From Actinernus sp. WN-2022 (taxonomy: Eukaryota; Cnidaria; Anthozoa; Actiniaria; Actinernidae): a DNA stretch of 64,000 nt. The DNA is taken from the NCBI GenBank assembly GCA_030867875.1, contig JAOWCC010001751.1, positions 24,544,369 to 24,608,368 of the forward strand, in the 5' to 3' direction. This document shows, piece by piece, positions 1-12,319 of the stretch (its first letter is position 1; each line of letters opens with the position of its first letter). The notes under the pieces were generated by a model. It was not told where the DNA came from. It saw nothing but the letters and a program-made list of their open reading frames with translations, and ran no database searches. A program made the translations under genes and the position numbers.

Positions 1-900
1 AAATATTGCGACTGAAAAACACTTGAGTTCGGCAATAGTCTTCGTAACATTCTGAATGATGTATCGATTTCCGGGCCATCTTTCGCTGAATATTGTACCT
101 GAAGTATTTCTGAAGTGTGGACCGGCTATGAATCGCTTCTGTTCTCTCTAATTAATGTTCCCTTCCCGGAGACCCATCGCCAATTATCCTTCTAAGTTGT
201 TAACGCATATCCCTCTTCTCTTTTTCCACATAATTAATAGGGTTTGCGAAGGACAAATCACTCAGTGTTATTATAATAAATAGTATAAATTGAGAGACGG
301 TTCAAGATTAGCCTTCACAACAATTCTGCTTTGTAATATAATCGAGCGCCGGAACAAAATCTTAAAACTGAGGAAAGAAAGCTAAGGTAAGGTAAAAACT
401 CATTTTCGTTGAAATGATGATTTATATATTTATTTATTTTCGGTTTAGACTCCGTTGTTTAACTGCTTGTAGGACAACATTTATATTTTTATCACCTTCA
501 ACTATTACTTATTTGCACCATTTTTATTATATTTTATACAATGTACAAACTGTTTTTAGTTTTATTTCTCGCGTGTTTATCATGTTACAACAGAGTATCA
601 CAAAGCTTTGGTTTACTTTGTTTTCGGTTGATATTAAACAACTGCGAAGTGAGAAAACACCAAAACCCCTATGAATACACACCTAATAGATCAACATCGC
701 ACAAGTCAAAACCATGTGAAACAGGCTCGCAAGTTTGTTTCACAAGCCTTTTTTTTTCAAAAGTACTAAACTAGCTTCGAGATCGAGTGGCCCAACATAC
801 ATGAAAGTTGGATTGAAAGGTGACTGGAAAATAGCCGAAATTATGAGCCGTTTTCTGTATATTTAATCGGTAATGCTTCGTTGCTTTTACAACCGACATC
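1..900. other. no gene recognised
   Basis: AT-rich sequence with only short chance reading frames. The one at 541-774 opens with a hydrophobic stretch that resembles a signal peptide, but nothing after it looks like a known secreted protein and no splice structure supports it. I see no repeat family here. Confidence 0.4.
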
Positions 901-904
901 AGTA

Positions 905-1172
905 CAGTGGTAGTACAGAGCACAGGCTTCTGTATTGGGTGACAATCCACTACCCTTATTCGAGCAGTACAGCAGATTCTTTAACGACCCCAATTATTAG
1001 AAGGAAAGAGTTTGGAGACAAGGCCAACGGCTTTTTAAACCTCTGACATCCAGGGTAACAGCTTCTCGTCTCTGCCCAAAGACGTGGCCGAAGCCGCATT
1101 CGAACCCTCGACGTCCTCCCACATTCACAACCGGGGCTCTACCACTTGAGCTATTAAGCCGTGCGGTTAAAG
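905..1172 (-). repeat. tRNA-derived SINE (minus strand)
   Basis: Read on the minus strand, the head at about 1080-1170 has a tRNA-like A box (TAGCTCAAGTGGTAGAGC) followed by a B box (GGGTTCGAATGC), the internal RNA polymerase III promoter of tRNA genes. The cloverleaf is degenerate, so this is a SINE head rather than a working tRNA. The lower coordinates hold the SINE body; its far end is uncertain. Confidence 0.5.
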
Positions 1173-1766
1173 TGCATATAAGCCCTAGCCAGTTATCTTT
1201 GATATCGATTGTACGTGTGAAGTGGTTAGTCCAACGGTAGAATATTTCTTGATTTGGTTTATATTTCCAATATGCTAATGATGTGATGTCATCACCAACA
1301 TTTGCTGATTTTTTTTTGTGCTTGTGAATTAAGCTATCAAATATAACTTAGAATTTAAAAATAGGTAATTTGGACAGGCTTGTTCTTGTTACGAATTTCG
1401 TTATTCCATGCGTTTTTAAACCGCTTTCAGTTAAAATTCTGTTGAACATTTTCCCAGCTTACGTTGGGTGACCAAACGCTGAAAAACCTGCGTCGATTTG
1501 CATGCGAATCTGAGGTCAATTAAAGTCACTGCATGTCGATACAAGCCAGTACAATATGGTAGCCAAAAAATACATCTATCAGTTTTGAGTGACGCAAGTT
1601 CTATTTAAGAAATATAAAACGTTTCCCGTGTTTCTATAGGCTTTTAGTAGAAATATACTACTATTCTATTGCCAATCCCACAATCTGTTTGTCCTTTACC
1701 CACTCAGTATTTATTATGTTTTATAAAATAGTTTCGATAGTACGCGCGCTCTGATTGGCTGTAGGC

Positions 1767-4690
1767 CGTGTTTCTATAACTCTATACATCTTATATACAT
1801 ATATACATCTTATTGCTCTAACTGAAACTTGGACTAAAACTGATGTGCTGGATAGTGAGCTTTATATTCCTGGGTATAACCTATTTAGGAGGGACCGAGG
1901 TATAGATGGCGGTGGAATTGCAGTTTATGTCAAGAGTGATACTGATCTCCGTAGCCAGAAGAGAAGATCTGGAGATGGCTACTGTTGAAGGTCTTTGGCT
2001 TGAAATATCCTTGCCAAAATCTCGGGGATTTCTGGTTGGAACGTTTTATAGACCGTCAAATTCATCTAAATATTACGACAAGGATTTTATGCGCAAATTG
2101 GAGACCATTCTGGATACTGCTACTGCTCAAGGGAAGGAGGTTTTATTTACTGGTGACCTGAATGCAGATCTGCTGACAAGAAAACCCACTATACCCGAAT
2201 GTAAACAATTGAAGTCACTGTTGAAATATTTACACTTTAAGCAAGTAATTGACAAGCCGACCAGGATAGCTCCTAACTCCAGTACGCTACTAGATATAGT
2301 AGCTACTAACTGCTCTCAGAATATTTGTGATTCTGGAGTCATATCAGCTAATTTGAGCGATCATGATATGGTTTTTTGTGTGCGGAAAATTAACTGGAAG
2401 AAAGCTCCCTCTCAAATTAAGGAATTCAGGAACTATGCTAATTATGACCGGGCAAGGTTTTGTGATGATCTGAGAAGTGTTGAATTGATTCCCAGTAGAG
2501 ACACTACTTGTGTTAATGAACTGTGGGACACATTTAAGTCGGCCTTCGTTACGGTTGCTAATCGTCACGCACCTAAAATACACAAGCGCGTCCGCGGAAT
2601 GGTTGTTGTCCTTGGCTCAATAGAGACATTAAAGTCAGCATTCGTCAGCGTGATTATCTGTTAAAGAAAGCAAGAAAATCTAATCGATCGGAAGACTGGG
2701 CAAGCTACCGATGTATGAGGAACCGTGTGACTAATAAAATAAAGGCTGCAAAGGGCACTTATAACAGACGCCTGCTTGAATCGAACAGCACTGATCAGAA
2801 GGCGTTCTGGAAAACAGTGAAACGAATTATACCTGGAGAAAGCAAGGAGGCGCCTCAGAACATTAGAATTGAAGGAAAGCTTACTTCTGAGAAGAACACT
2901 ATTGCTAATGCATTCAATGGTTTTTTTGCCGGTGCTGCAATTAGACTTATGAACTCTCGTGGTAGAACTGTATCTAGTGTTTAGCGACAATCAGGATAAC
3001 GCTTTTGGCCAGCGTAGCCAACGTCCACCTTTTAAGTTTAAGCAAGTAGCGGAAGGCTCTATTCTCTCTCAATTACGCTGTCTGAAAGCTGGTAAAGCAG
3101 TTGGACTAGATGATATCCCGCCACGACTACTTAAAGATACAGCTGATATTTTGGCAAGGCCTTTAACAAATATCATTAATGCTTCCTTATCCCAGTCCAA
3201 ATTCCCAGCGGACTGGAAAGCAGCGCGTGTCATTCCCTTGTTTAAGAAAGGCAATGCTAGTGATATGGACAACTATCGCCCCATCTCGATTTTACCTACA
3301 GTCTCCAAACTACTTGAAAGGGTGGTTCATATTCAGTTGGTTCATTATCTGCAAGAACACAGCCTGCTGAGTCCGTATCAGTGTGGTTTCAGAAAAGGAC
3401 ATTCCACCGAGTTTGCCGCCGTTTCCTTTGCTGATACTATCCGCCGCAACATTGACCAGGGCCAATTAACAGGTGCGGTATTTGTGGATTTACGAAAGGC
3501 GTTCGACACGGTTGATCATTCGATCCTGCTCAACAAGCTATCAGCCCTTGGTGTCACTGGTCACGAGAACAATTGGTTTGATGACTATTTATCTGGTCGG
3601 TCCCAGGTTGTAAGCTTTCATGGTACTCTCTCACACAATGAACACGTGACTGTCGGCGTTCCCCAGGAGTCAATCCTGGGCCCGCTGCTATTTGTACTGC
3701 ATGCTAATGACCTCCCAGATGTAATCCATCATTGTAACATTCTGCTTTATGCAGATGACACTGTATTGTTTTTCTCTGATTCAGATGTCTTAACAATTGT
3801 GAAGAAGCTTAATGATGAAATGGAGGTCATCGACTCTTGGCTAAGGGAAAATGGCCTTTTCCTGAATGTTACCAAGACTGAGACTATGTTATTTGGAACT
3901 TATGCAAAACTGAACAATGTAGATAATTTTGATATTCAAATCAATGGGCATACCATTAAGCGTGTCTTTGAATTTAGATATTTAGGTGTCGTATTCGATC
4001 AACATGTTAGCTGGAATGCCCATGTAAAGTATATACTGGCTAAGGCTGGAAAAAGGGTAGGAATGTTAGGGCGTATTAGGCATAACTTAACAGCGCATTG
4101 TTCAAATATTGCTTATATAGCATTTATTCGTCCTAGTCTGGATTATTGCGACACCGTATACCATTGTTGTGGAGAGATGAATAGTCAATATCTAGAAAGG
4201 CTACAAAGACGCGCGGCACGCATAGTCTGTAAATGTTTTGATAGTGACAGTGCAATGGACTCCTTGAAGTGGGGAACTCTTTCCCGTAGGCGTGAGCATC
4301 ACATTTTCAACCTAGTAAAGAAATGTATAAGTGGTCGCTGTCCGCAATTTTTTATGAATTATTTTACATTTAATAGCAGTGTTTCACAGCGCGAAACCAG
4401 ACAAAGCCATCTCTTGCATTTGCCTAGAGTAAGAACAGAAATCGCGAAGCGCAGTTTTTATTATCATGGATGTATAGTTTATAATGGATTTCGATCTTAA
4501 TTTTTAATAGATTTTGACGATTTAAATGATTTTTAGATATGTTAGTTTTATATAGTCAATTTAGTGATCAATTAGCATATATGAGTAGTTAATAGTTTGT
4601 ATTTATATCTTAGTATTAACATTAGTTTTATCTACCATTTCAATATTTTAAAACAGGGCTCCTATTGATAACAGTAACATTTTGTAACTG
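1767..4690 (+). mobile_element. decayed CR1/L2-like LINE (endonuclease + reverse transcriptase)
   Basis: A 5'-truncated non-LTR retrotransposon of the CR1/L2/jockey type. Pieces occur in order. About 1810-1975 begins inside the AP endonuclease (LTETWTK, then GGGIAVYVKS). About 1970-2605 continues it, with FTGDLNADLL and the closing SDHDMVF motif. About 2700-2985 is a linker, and 2990-4500 is the reverse transcriptase. RT landmarks are NYRPISILP, FVDLRKAFDTVDH and LLYADDTVLF with the catalytic aspartates present. The usual GVPQGS motif reads GVPQES. The frame changes near 1975, 2605 and 2970, so it is dead. The 3' untranslated part probably runs to about 4690. Clade assignment is from motifs only. 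Confidence 0.85.
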
Positions 4691-4802
4691 AAAGAATTAA
4701 TCTATCTAGACAGTTGAGCGCGCGCTTGAAGCTAGTTGTGAGAATTTACGTTTTGGTTATCAAATTAAGCGAGCGTTTCCGTGCTTTTATTCGTTTATTT
4801 TA

Positions 4803-5001
4803 TAAAGGAAATAGAAAACATTTTCCCCTTGTTTCTATAGAGTTATAGAAACACTTGTGGAAGTTTGGAAGAACTCGAAATAGCTGTGGAAACACTCGCC
4901 CTTCGGGCTCGTGTTCCCACTGCCATTTCTCGTTCTCCCAAACTCCCACTCGTGTTTCTATAACTCTATAGAAACACGGGAAATGTTTTCTATTTCTTAA
5001 T
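4803..5001. mobile_element. palindromic MITE (TTTCTATAGAGTTATAGAAA type)
   Basis: About 199 bp fold into one imperfect hairpin. The left arm starts GGAAATAGAAAACATTTTCC and contains GTTTCTATAGAGTTATAGAA; the right arm ends with its complement, GAAACACGGGAAATGTTTTC. The loop is near 4895-4905 (CGCCCTTCGGGCT). Broken pieces of the same repeat lie at 1605-1640 and 1767-1785, just before the LINE, so the LINE probably landed in another copy. Confidence 0.7.
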
Positions 5002-5992
5002 TATAGAAAGTGAGTAGCGAATATCCAATGGCAATCCTTGTTATATCGGCAATTCCCTAATTTCGACCAATAATAAACCACGAGACAGGGCTTAATAACT
5101 AGGGCGCATGCGCGAGCTGATGCGTAAATTGGCGGTAATTTTACCGAAAACAATGTCTATCTGTTGGCGGTAAATATCTCGTGTTTCAGTTTCTGGAGGA
5201 AATGGTCTGAGTGTTTGAATCTTATCCTTCCAGCAAAACTCTTCTTCCTCACAGAAAACATGAAGGTACTCGCTACATCCTGAAATTTCTGCCATTTTAT
5301 ATACGCTCAAGTCGTCCCTAGTCTACGCGCGTCACGTTATTCAGTAAATGGGGTCTGGGTACGAGACTGTTATTCAGCGCTGTCGCTGAACCCACGCAGC
5401 ACGACAGATTCATCCTGGACGAATGAGATTACTAAAATCCAACATGGCGGATGTAACGATTCATCAGCGAGTGAGATTTGCATTGGTATGAAAGTACAAG
5501 AGAACACTTTAATTTAACTTTTACAATACATAAAATGAATTCGCCGTTATGCCTATGCAGCACATAAATGCAAAATTAACAGCAAAAACTTTTAAATCTC
5601 GTTTTCTGTGCGTAAAATGTGGTCGAACTGAAGAGGGGACGTTTTACAAGCAAAAAAAGATAAAACATGTATCTATAGAATGCTAGCATTTGTCTACTAA
5701 AACTGACAACTAAAATACTCGCTGTCAGTTTCTATGGCTGCCGATCGATAGAAACTTCTAGTTCATAGTCTAATTGTTAAATAAAAACACGGCTTTCACC
5801 CAATCAGAGCGTTCTTTTTTTAATGGTTATTTTCTAAAAAAAAAAACATTTCCAGTATGATAAAAACACATACACAATGTAAATTGAGACTTGGAAAATT
5901 ATATTGCCTCCTGTGGAACGCTCCTTTAGCAAGCCGAACAGAAAGGGGGCAGTAACGGAATAGTTCAGTTTCATGTTGCTTTTTCACCACAG
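5002..5992. other. intergenic; no gene recognised
   Basis: No coding similarity seen. The sequence ACACGGCTTTCACCCAATCA near 5790-5810 is a diverged inverted match to the stretch before the LINE at 1752-1772, so repeat remnants are present. A possible splice acceptor (TTTTTCACCACAG) at 5980-5992 ends this stretch and would lead into the peptide gene. Confidence 0.4.
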
Positions 5993-5995
5993 ATA

Positions 5996-6205
5996 ATGAA
6001 TTCAAGTACAGTGCTGTGCGTCGCACTTGTGTTGACGATGATGTCGGTGACGATGCCAGAAAGCATGGCGAACCCTAATCCAATGTATGCTTGCCAATCT
6101 AACTGTCGAGGCACCAGCGACCTCTGCCATCAGTTCTGTGGTGGAGAGTATTGCAGAGTGTGTTCAGCATATCATAACAAGTGTGTAAACAGATGCAGAA
6201 AGTAG
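5996..6205 (+). CDS. small secreted cysteine-rich peptide, eight-cysteine scaffold
   Basis: A 69-residue protein. Residues 1-25 look like a signal peptide: a hydrophobic core VLCVALVLTMM, then a likely cut after MPESMA. The mature part of about 44 residues carries eight cysteines (33, 37, 44, 48, 53, 56, 63, 67), spaced C-x3-C-x6-C-x3-C-x4-C-x2-C-x6-C-x3-C, so four disulfides are possible. The start codon is 3 bases after a good splice-acceptor sequence (AG at 5991-5992), suggesting a 5' untranslated exon upstream. A possible polyadenylation signal AATAAA is near 6808. Small secreted eight-cysteine peptides in cnidarians include SCRiPs, antimicrobial peptides and nematocyst peptides; this spacing matches no family I can name. 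Function is unknown; I infer only secretion. Expression is not shown by sequence. Confidence 0.6.
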   Translation: MNSSTVLCVALVLTMMSVTMPESMANPNPMYACQSNCRGTSDLCHQFCGGEYCRVCSAYHNKCVNRCRK

Positions 6206-7980
6206 ATGAGCTGGATTTGGTCAGTTGGCAGTGCAAGACTTGGAAAAGGACTCTGAATGATAGTAACATATAACATGTATACGATTGCGAACATGATTCT
6301 GAAGATGCTAATAGTATGAACAGTACAAGTATATGGCATTTACGCAGACTACACAAGAAAGGACATTAGCTAACAAACAATAGTAAAAACTGACACGTAC
6401 ACTAGATGTATAGCTGCACGCTTGACATGGACACCTTGAACACGGAAATTAAACCACCCAAACTATGTAAAACAATTACATGTAACAGAAAACTGTAAAG
6501 AGGGCCATATACATGGAGGTAACTGACAAATGTGAATTTATACTGACAGCGCTAGATGACAAATTAGAGATCCAGCTAGGAAATTCAACAAAATATTGCT
6601 AATTATCGGAGATTATCCTTAAAAATGGTATCGGCAGTTAACTGACAACTGATAAATAGCCGAAATTGTAACTGACATATTGACCCTTGACATGTATATC
6701 TGTATAACTTGAATACGGGACAGCGGTAAACCACCCAATAAATCTACGACGTAAAACAATAGGAATATAGTAACCTTGAACGAAGCTATTCAATGCATTT
6801 ATGAATGAATAAAAGTCGAAAAGTGACTGTTAAGGGAACTGAAAGATCTTCTCTGAGGAACGGATAGTAAATTTACGAAAACAGTGGATAAAAAAAATCA
6901 AGAGCCTCACACAGCGGTCAAACGTCTGCGCATGCGTCAAAAGTCTTGCAATATTCATTTTCATTTTGGCTGATTAGATCTGACTTAGATCCAACGTAGC
7001 AACCAGCAGGATTTCCGTCCACGGTTCTTTGCAATTTTCAAGTTTCTCCAAAGCCTCCCGATAGGGAGAGGATCGCGAGCGTACCAAAACCCCCACGGCT
7101 GGAAACCGAGCCTATTCACGGGGTTGACCAGCGATTGGGCACGGCACTCCAAACAGACGGGCCGAGACTACCTTTTCACAGGTCTCAGCACCCCTAGATT
7201 TTTGGACATGCGTACTCGGAACAGTTCCATTTATACGACAAAAATAATGGGTACCGTGATGAAAACCGTATGGCACGCGTACCTAACATTTAAGAGTGAA
7301 ATGGGTTTTAATCACTCCGTTTTTCCTTCGGACTGAACGAAACTTTATGCTAATCATATTTTTTTAATGAAAACCTGGCTGTGAAAGCAATTAAGGAAAA
7401 TAAAGGAAACAGTGAACACCAGCATTGCGGGAGAAAACTCACATTTTACGTCCCGTCGTTATTGCTGTCACTGCCGTCCTGGTTGCTAAAGATCCGTAAT
7501 ATACTTTCTACAACATACAGCGACAGCTTCCTAAAGACGTCATTTACAGCTCCGCTAGTTGATACGCAAAGAAAACAAATACCCCGGCACAAACCAGCTG
7601 ATTTAGAGACCGCAAGTTATAGAACGGAATAATATGCTTTAATAAGAGACTTGATTGGTTTACTTAGCTTTTATTTCGAAGAACGTGAGCAGCTACATAA
7701 ATTAATGAAACGGGATGTTTGGTCACCTATGCAAAGGAGTTTTCTATAAATCCCTCACTAATCTAATAGCTGTCCCACTACCGAATGACAAGAACTACCA
7801 GTCACCAACACTCTGTATTTTACCCAGATAAAATATTCATTTATATAGCGCAAATTCAATATAAATAGGCAGACTGCTATAAATTGTGGCGCAAAGTGCT
7901 GCTGTTTATTAGTTCCTCCAGAATACCAGACTATTGTGCTGGGAGACTGAATCCCCAACTCTTTCATGAAATAGCACGTT
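6206..7980. other. intergenic; no gene recognised
   Basis: Only short, unrelated reading frames. The first few hundred bases are probably the 3' untranslated part of the cysteine-rich peptide gene. I recognise no repeat or RNA gene in the rest. Confidence 0.35.
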
Positions 7981-7984
7981 TTTT

Positions 7985-8095
7985 TCACGTTCTCATGATG
8001 CCCAAGGAAACGTCCGCAGAGTTTCGAACCCGCGACCTCACGCAATCTATAGACCGTGCTCTACCAACTAACCTAGTGCATCAGTCCGCAATTCC
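7985..8095 (-). repeat. tRNA-derived SINE head (minus strand)
   Basis: On the minus strand there is an A box TTAGTTGGTAGAGCACGG followed by a B box GAGGTCGCGGGTTCGAAAC at normal tRNA spacing. The outer stems do not pair well, so it is read as a SINE head. The adjoining 8095-8240 has CAAATTCCCCAC motifs, which also occur in the repeat near 12000. Confidence 0.5.
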
Positions 8096-8495
8096 AACGG
8101 TGCCCATCCCCGATCAACCCCTGGGCATTAGACATTCTTGAAAAAAATAATCAAATTCCCCACAGTGGAGACAAGCAAGTGTTCAAATTCCCCACGGTGA
8201 AGCCAAAGAAATAAGGCAAATACCCCACCCCCGGGCACATCCATAATGATATACTGCCCAATTGCAGAGTTTAATCCATAAAAAGAAGAACTATTATTTT
8301 TACTATGTATTTCAGCATAACTGGTGGGGGCCTGCTTTCAACTCCATACACTCCACACTACATTCATATATTTTTATACATACTGCTCTCAAACTCACAT
8401 GTAGATTTTTTACGGAGGGATGAAACTGGAGAACCCGGAGAAAACCCTCGTGATAAGGGAGGGAACAACACAACAAACAAACTCAACTCACATAT

Positions 8496-8793
8496 TAGCC
8501 TGCTATGCAGACGTATTTTTTCACTCTCATAAATTCGAAGGAAAAAGTAACGTTTGCTTACCCGAGCGCTTGTTTGTTTTATTTTTAGAGTTTTTAGTTT
8601 GTTAGAATTTTAGTGAATTGGCGCGCCAGTGAACACTCTCCTATGATTGGTCAATGGATATGGAAGGTAAAATCTGATTGGTCCATAACACAATGAGGTG
8701 TGCATATTGGAAACTAATTATGCGCTCGGGTAAGCAGATGTTACTTTTTTCTTCGAATTAATGAGTGAAAAAATACGTCTGCATAGCAGGCTA
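8496..8793. mobile_element. 298-bp MITE with 9-bp target-site duplication
   Basis: Ends are TAGCCTGCTATGCAGACG and its complement, with about 70 bp of terminal inverted repeat on each side. It is flanked by identical 9-bp direct repeats CTCACATAT at 8487-8495 and 8794-8802. It interrupts an older repeat: removing it joins ...CAACTCACATAT to GGCACCGATTCGAAC. A 9-bp duplication fits Mutator-like or Merlin-type transposases; the superfamily is inferred from that length alone. Confidence 0.85.
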
Positions 8794-8922
8794 CTCACAT
8801 ATGGCACCGATTCGAACTAGGTGCAGAGAAGTGCTAAATGTCTATCTATTCATTGATAATTTGCGTTCCTTTTGTAGACAACAAAAACATTTATTTCATT
8901 CACACAACTACAAGTATTCACT

Positions 8923-9077
8923 CTTTTCACCTGGTGGCCATCTTGGATTCAAAGCGAGGCAATCCTTTGTTTTTTGGCCAGGTCAGCCTCGTAGTGAGGG
9001 ATAGTAAAAATGAGGCTCACCTGGCAAAAACAAAGGATTGCCTCGCTTTGAATCCAAGATGGCCACCAGGTGAAAAG
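8923..9077. repeat. 155-bp near-perfect palindrome
   Basis: The left arm from 8923 (CTTTTCACCTGGTGGCCATC) and the right arm ending at 9077 (GATGGCCACCAGGTGAAAAG) are reverse complements. Pairing continues to the centre near 9000 with few mismatches. Probably a foldback MITE; no clear target duplication. Confidence 0.75.
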
Positions 9078-9339
9078 AATTAATTAATTAATGTAGGAAT
9101 ATAAATGAGTTGGCCATGGAGGGGAAAAACATACAGCTATCTAGCCGGGACCACCATTTACGAGGCTCGAAGGTATTATTTTAATATTAAGGTTTAGTAA
9201 AGATAGACATATTATTGGCGATATAGCAGATTAGTTGACTAAATATTTATGGTAGATATGTAAAAAATATGGTAATGCCATTTTGTTTTTGTGTTAATAC
9301 TATTATATTGAACCTCCATAGTGTATATTTCATTTCGGA

Positions 9340-9553
9340 ACAATTATAGAATACCCGGCCATTTGGGTCATTAATAATTCATTTTCTCAAATTTTCATAC
9401 AAACCTTCTAAAAACCTAACCCTGAAATTAATAAAAACCCTAACCATTTTCGACTCCAAATCATTCATAGAACGACCCTACATACACCTGCACTATAATG
9501 GAGAATTTAGCACAGTTTTCAAGTGATCTTTTGAAGTGGCCGGGTATTCTATA
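9340..9553. repeat. dispersed repeat, related copy at 13640-13965
   Basis: Shares AAACCTTCTAAAAACCTA, then CAAATCATTCATAGAACGA, then GCACAGTTT...GGGTATTCT in the same order with 13640-13965. The second copy carries a C homopolymer and the MITE at 13778-13912 inside it. No coding capacity. Confidence 0.5.
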
Positions 9554-9560
9554 GTAGAAC

Positions 9561-10482
9561 CACAGGCAGCCCAATCTCAAGATTTGTGTATTTATACGCT
9601 TACAAATATCGCTTGAATAGTTCATATTATAAATCCTTCCAAAACATGTATGTTAGACAAATAAATACACGACTTCATCCTACAATGTTTCAGTTGTGGT
9701 TACTCATACCTCTGAGCTCTTCTAGGGTCGTTTCCGCTGTTTTTTTCGAACCTCTTTCCCTCACCTCCTAATAAAATGAAAAGGCTGGAGACAACCGACA
9801 AATATACGATGCATAACCTGTAATCTTTGCCACGAAAATCACACTTCGCTCACTCCAAATAACTCCAAACTACGGCAGGCCATAGAATGACAAATGAACT
9901 CATCCCAACCCCAATTTTAAGATCTAGCGATACCACAGTCTGGAGAAATCAAACAATTTGTCGCCCATTTTCAAGTCCTTCGAGGTTGGCAGCCAACGAA
10001 GTTGGACGGCGGAAGTGCAACCGTCAAAATAGCCCGGTTAGGAGACAACCTCGGTCTGACGAAGGACTTGGAAATGGGCGACAAAATCTTCGATTTCTCC
10101 AGAATATGGTATCGCTGGATCTTAAAATTCGGGTTGGGATGAGTTTATTTATCATTCTATGTCATACCGTAGTTTGGAGTTATTTGGAGTGAGCGAAGTT
10201 TGATTTTCGTGGCAAAGATTACAGGTTATGCATCGTATATTTGTCGGTTGTCTCCAGCCTTTTCATTTTATTAGGAGGTGAGGGAAAGAGGTTCGAAAAA
10301 AAACAGCGGAAACGACCCTAGAAGAGCTCAGAGGTATGAATAACCACAACTGAAACATTGTAGGATGAAGTCGTGTATTTATTTGTCTAACATTCATGTT
10401 TTGGAAGGATTTATAATATGAACTATTCAAGCGATATTTGTAAGCGTATAAATACACAAATCTTGAGATTGGGCTGCCTGTG
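9561..10482. mobile_element. 922-bp palindromic foldback element, CACAGG family (copy A)
   Basis: The whole element is one giant inverted repeat: the arms at about 9561-10015 and 10025-10482 are reverse complements with a few per cent mismatches. Ends are CACAGGCAGCCCAATC and its complement. It is flanked by GTAGAAC at 9554-9560 and 10483-10489, a 7-bp target duplication; if the outer C/G pair is counted in the element, the duplication is 5 bp, TAGAA. No transposase frame. Related ends occur at 18462, 19870 and 48676. Confidence 0.85.
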
Positions 10483-10651
10483 GTAGAACCTGCACTTGAA
10501 GGATTTGCTGGTGTCGTAGTTGACATCGATAAAGTTCAAGACTTGGAAAGCGATGGGTGTGACTGACATGACGGCAGACTCCGGCACTGACGAGGATGTT
10601 TGTAAGTTTAATGCACGTTTTTATTATTTTACGGCTTTGAGTTTGGTTTAA

Positions 10652-11245
10652 AGTGCCACTACGACGAAAATTTACCATTTCGATTTGCCACTTTTTCAGT
10701 GTCTATAGGTCAATCAGTATTAGAAATATCCGAAATAGTAAAAAATATTCCCAAATGGGCATCTTAAACCACAAATTTGAGGAGAGTTTACCGGTAAAAT
10801 CCTGTCCGCCATTACTGGAAGCCGTGCCCTTTGTTCAGCTTTAAACAAAGGTTTATTCACCGGAAGTGATGTCATACACTTAACACGACAACCTCGTGGC
10901 GCGAAATAGCGTGCATAAAAAAGTAGCCAACCTCGCAAAAATAAATATAACTTTCTTCTTATGTACGTGAAGACGTTTTTAGTAGAAATATGCCTCCAGG
11001 CGTTGTGTTCTGCAGGCGAGCGTTAAGTCTATGACATCATTTCCGGTGAATAAACCTTTGTTTAAAGCTGAACAAAGGGCACGGCTTCCAGTAATGGCGG
11101 ACATGTAGATTCAATATTCGGAGCTAAAAAAATAAGACTTCTTGTCGTTGTATCGAAAAACAATTTGAACTGGTAATAATATATGAACTCTACTTTATGA
11201 ATATGCAAAAACATTGATATGTCAAAATTTGATCATAGGGGCACT
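10652..11245. mobile_element. Kolobok-like MITE with nested inverted repeat
   Basis: Starts AGTGCCACTA after TTAA (10648-10651) and ends TAGGGGCACT followed by TTAG, a mutated TTAA. TTAA targets with AGTGCC ends are typical of Kolobok-type non-autonomous elements. Inside, about 10800-10890 and 11020-11105 form another inverted pair (GTGCCCTTTGTTCAGC and complement). Confidence 0.65.
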
Positions 11246-11954
11246 TTAGTAATTGGAACTAAACAGTGGCTCGGTAAACAAGTAATGGTAGTTGGATTAA
11301 CTTCATTTAAAAAATATTATCTGTGTATACTGATCTCGGTAGTCTGCTGATATTAGTAAATTTAGTGCAAAATTTATTATCTAGGTACCTTATGTTCCGT
11401 GTACTTTTTGCTATCTTTGGGTCTTTATCAGTGAATTCTTAATTAGGATGAAACTTTATATAAAATTTCATGTTCATTAGTATTCTCTATATAAAACGCA
11501 TTTCAATGAGAAAGCTGAAACATCAATAGAAATTCCAAGAGTTGAAAGGTGCTTATCCATTGTCTCAATCATTAACCCCGTTTCCCCCTGGGACAGAATT
11601 CAAATCCCTCCGCGGGCTTTTTAGAATGATGAGATTTTATCAGGTATGAAGGAGCATGCACGTGACTGATGTGCTTCATCTGATTGGACAAACTGCTCAT
11701 TAATTATTCACGAGTTTTTGAAGGCTAGGTTATAAAATTATTAAACCATAGATTTCCAGACTTTTTCGTTCCCTAGCGTATACAAATAACGTGGATAAGT
11801 CGGTATAAACTGCAGATTTAGAGAAGTAGAATCCACAGGCAGTCGGAGTAAGTACAACAACAACTCTGATTTATTGTTGTTGTTGTGTACCAATGAAGAG
11901 GATATCTGGACATCGATAAACAGAATGAATTACTGCAAGTACGAAGCAAAAAAA
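11246..11954. other. intergenic; no gene recognised
   Basis: No coding or transposon signal identified. A small palindrome ACAACAACAACTCTG...TTGTTGTTGTTGT lies near 11857-11887. Confidence 0.35.
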
Positions 11955-12115
11955 CCTCGTTCCCAGGGGTCTTTGCGCGTCTAATCCAAGATGGCGAAAT
12001 TACAAATGCCCCACTTCCGGGATCTCAAAATGTGCAAATGCCCCACCATGCCCCGGAGATAGGCACCCAGGGGATTGGCAGCGCTGGAATTGACTCAGTG
12101 GTGCATAACCAGTGG
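11955..12115. repeat. fragment related to the transposon at 49914-50563
   Basis: Begins AACCTCGTTCCCAGGGGTCT followed by GCGCGTCTAATCCAAGATGG, a slightly diverged copy of the end of the element inserted in the right satellite. The remainder carries AAATGCCCCAC motifs. Only one end was recognised. Confidence 0.55.
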
Positions 12116-12319
12116 TACATGGTCCAAACTAATAATTATATGTATACCCTGAGTACCAGAGGCTTGTTGAAATGAAAGGCAAAGAGGCGAGAGAGAAGAA
12201 AAAGACGAGCCTCTGGGTTTTTTTATATTTTATTTATTTTTATTTTATTTAAACATTTTTTATTACGGGTTCGCCCCAAGAGCTCTATTAGCTCATCTAG
12301 GGGGCTCACTCTGGTGTTA

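Noticed and set aside
541..774. 77-codon frame with signal-peptide-like start (MYKLFLVLFLACLSC)
   Set aside because: The remainder is low-complexity and AT-driven, with no regular cysteine pattern, splice signal or relative; chance is more likely.
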